NCBI GenBank assembly: GCA_964481765.1
Contig: CAYZVJ010000110.1
Location: 1-8,138 of the forward strand
DNA: 8,138 bases
Source of the DNA: G020353115 sp964481765
GTDB taxonomy: Bacteria; Bacteroidota; Bacteroidia; Bacteroidales; VadinHA17
Direction of reading: 5' to 3'
Shown here: positions 7,345-8,138 of the stretch, piece after piece
Layout: each line of letters begins with the position of its first letter
How positions within the stretch are numbered: the stretch's first letter is position 1
The notes under the pieces: model-generated
Databases searched by the model: none
What the model was told of the DNA's origin: nothing
The model's input: only the letters and a program-made list of their open reading frames with translations
Position numbers and translations under genes: made by a program

Positions 7345-7367
7345 TGAAGATAAGCAGGATGGATTGA

Positions 7368-8138
7368 TCAGGCGATCCCGGAATAATAGCGGATCAATTT
7401 CCTTGTCTTTTTTCTGTTCATCGCATGCACCAGGTAAAAAATCACAGATGCGACGGGAGAAACCAGAAAAAGAACTGTAAACAGGTAGTACTTAAACAAT
7501 TTTAGCCAGGGGTCTCTTCCGGGATCTCCATAGGATCCTTTTTTCAGGATAATCCTTGCCCAAATTTTGAACATCATATGACCCCGCTTCTCAATACTGA
7601 TCAGCACAGGATCTGGTGATACAGCGCCAAGGGCAACCCATTTCTCCTGTAATTCCTGATAATCGTTTCTCCTGCATGAATCGGCCAGAACTGTTCCATA
7701 TTTTGAAGATTCCCGAACATCCGCTTCAGAGACACCCGCCCGTGGAAATAGTCTGCCCCATATTCCTTTACCTTCTCTCTCCCCTTTCACCAGCCAGCGG
7801 ATGATGGTAATGACACTGATTAAATTAGGGGCTTTATCGAGTAATACAATATTCCCAACGAGATTACCACCACTATTGCTAATTTTCTCCTTGACAACTT
7901 CATGCGCCATTACCCACATATTGCGGCTGCCAATAATGGTCACCACCGGTTTGTCCTGGAAAATTCTTTTGGCCTCATCTGACTGAAGAAACGAATTAAT
8001 GGGTATGGAGGGAGAGAGGTACCAGATTTGATATGCCAGGATAATGAGATCGTAGTGCTCATCCGGGTTATGTTGAAGTGGTTCCAGCTCACAGGGTATC
8101 CCGGCAACTGATTCCGGAAAAGCCTGGAAAAACTGTTT
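7368..8138 (-). CDS. darA: DarA-type dialkylresorcinol-forming enzyme, 5' end cut off by the window edge
   Basis: The frame is open from the right edge to a TGA at 7370-7368, giving the C-terminal 256 residues. A GTG at 7946 could be mistaken for a start, but the same frame reads on upstream with conserved-looking protein. The visible part begins inside a flavodoxin-like alpha/beta fold: strand YDLIILAYQIWY (fragment residues 29-40), then PVVTIIGSRNMW (64-75). A hydrophobic segment at about 216-240 followed by a basic tail (NRKKTRK) suggests a C-terminal membrane anchor. In DAR biosynthesis DarA acts after DarB and brings about formation of the resorcinol ring. The adjacent, unmistakable darB supports the assignment. 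Perhaps 40-50 N-terminal residues, including any flavin phosphate-binding loop, lie outside the window. The alternative is a generic flavodoxin-like NAD(P)H oxidoreductase. The family call comes from recalled similarity and gene context; cofactor and chemistry are not demonstrated by the sequence. Confidence 0.8.
   Translation of the reverse strand, partial: KQFFQAFPESVAGIPCELEPLQHNPDEHYDLIILAYQIWYLSPSIPINSFLQSDEAKRIFQDKPVVTIIGSRNMWVMAHEVVKEKISNSGGNLVGNIVLLDKAPNLISVITIIRWLVKGEREGKGIWGRLFPRAGVSEADVRESSKYGTVLADSCRRNDYQELQEKWVALGAVSPDPVLISIEKRGHMMFKIWARIILKKGSYGDPGRDPWLKLFKYYLFTVLFLVSPVASVIFYLVHAMNRKKTRKLIRYYSGIA

Noticed and set aside
7944..7946. GTG at 7946 as the start of the right-most gene
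   Set aside because: The frame is open to the window edge, and the upstream residues (YDLIILAYQIWY) form part of the same flavodoxin-like fold, so the true start lies outside the window.

Overview
The window is part of a polyketide/fatty-acid pigment gene cluster from what looks like a member of the Bacteroidota. It carries the dialkylresorcinol (DAR) genes darA and darB beside a ketosynthase/chain-length-factor pair, a BtrH-like protein and an ABC-2 exporter. This combination is typical of flexirubin-type (aryl polyene-DAR ester) clusters in Flavobacteria, Cytophagia and related groups. The phylum call rests on three things: the protein types; the general absence of Shine-Dalgarno sequences before the start codons; and two elements resembling the Bacteroidota promoter consensus (TTTG, about 19-21 nt, TAnnTTTG). 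No rRNA, tRNA, CRISPR array or mobile element is visible.

Layout: every gene lies on the minus strand, so transcription runs from the right edge to the left. From right to left: darA (5' end cut by the window edge); a 102-nt gap with a probable internal promoter; darB; a 133-nt gap; a block of four coupled genes (small HTH-like protein, BtrH/DUF4872-type protein, ABC ATPase, ABC-2 permease) whose junctions overlap by 1 to 4 nt; a 100-N assembly gap that removes the permease C-terminus and the N-terminus of the next gene; a catalytically intact ketosynthase (KS); a KS-like chain-length factor lacking the catalytic residues, 1 nt after the KS; a 122-nt gap with a second candidate promoter; and a 151-residue protein made of two tandem copies of an aromatic-rich motif.

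How the genes fit together (family knowledge plus inference): the KS/CLF pair would extend a chain, either the aryl polyene or one of the DAR precursors. DarB condenses two fatty-acid-derived precursors and DarA converts the product into the resorcinol ring. The BtrH-like protein is a candidate for acyl transfer from a carrier protein, possibly the ester bond between polyene and DAR. The ABC pair probably exports the product or a precursor to the envelope. Carrier proteins, ketoreductase, dehydratase, ammonia lyase and the acyl-CoA/ACP ligase expected for a full pathway are not in the window, so the final product cannot be fixed from this piece alone.

The apparent 716-codon frame across the N run is an artefact: it joins a truncated permease to a truncated ketosynthase through a placeholder gap that happens to keep frame.
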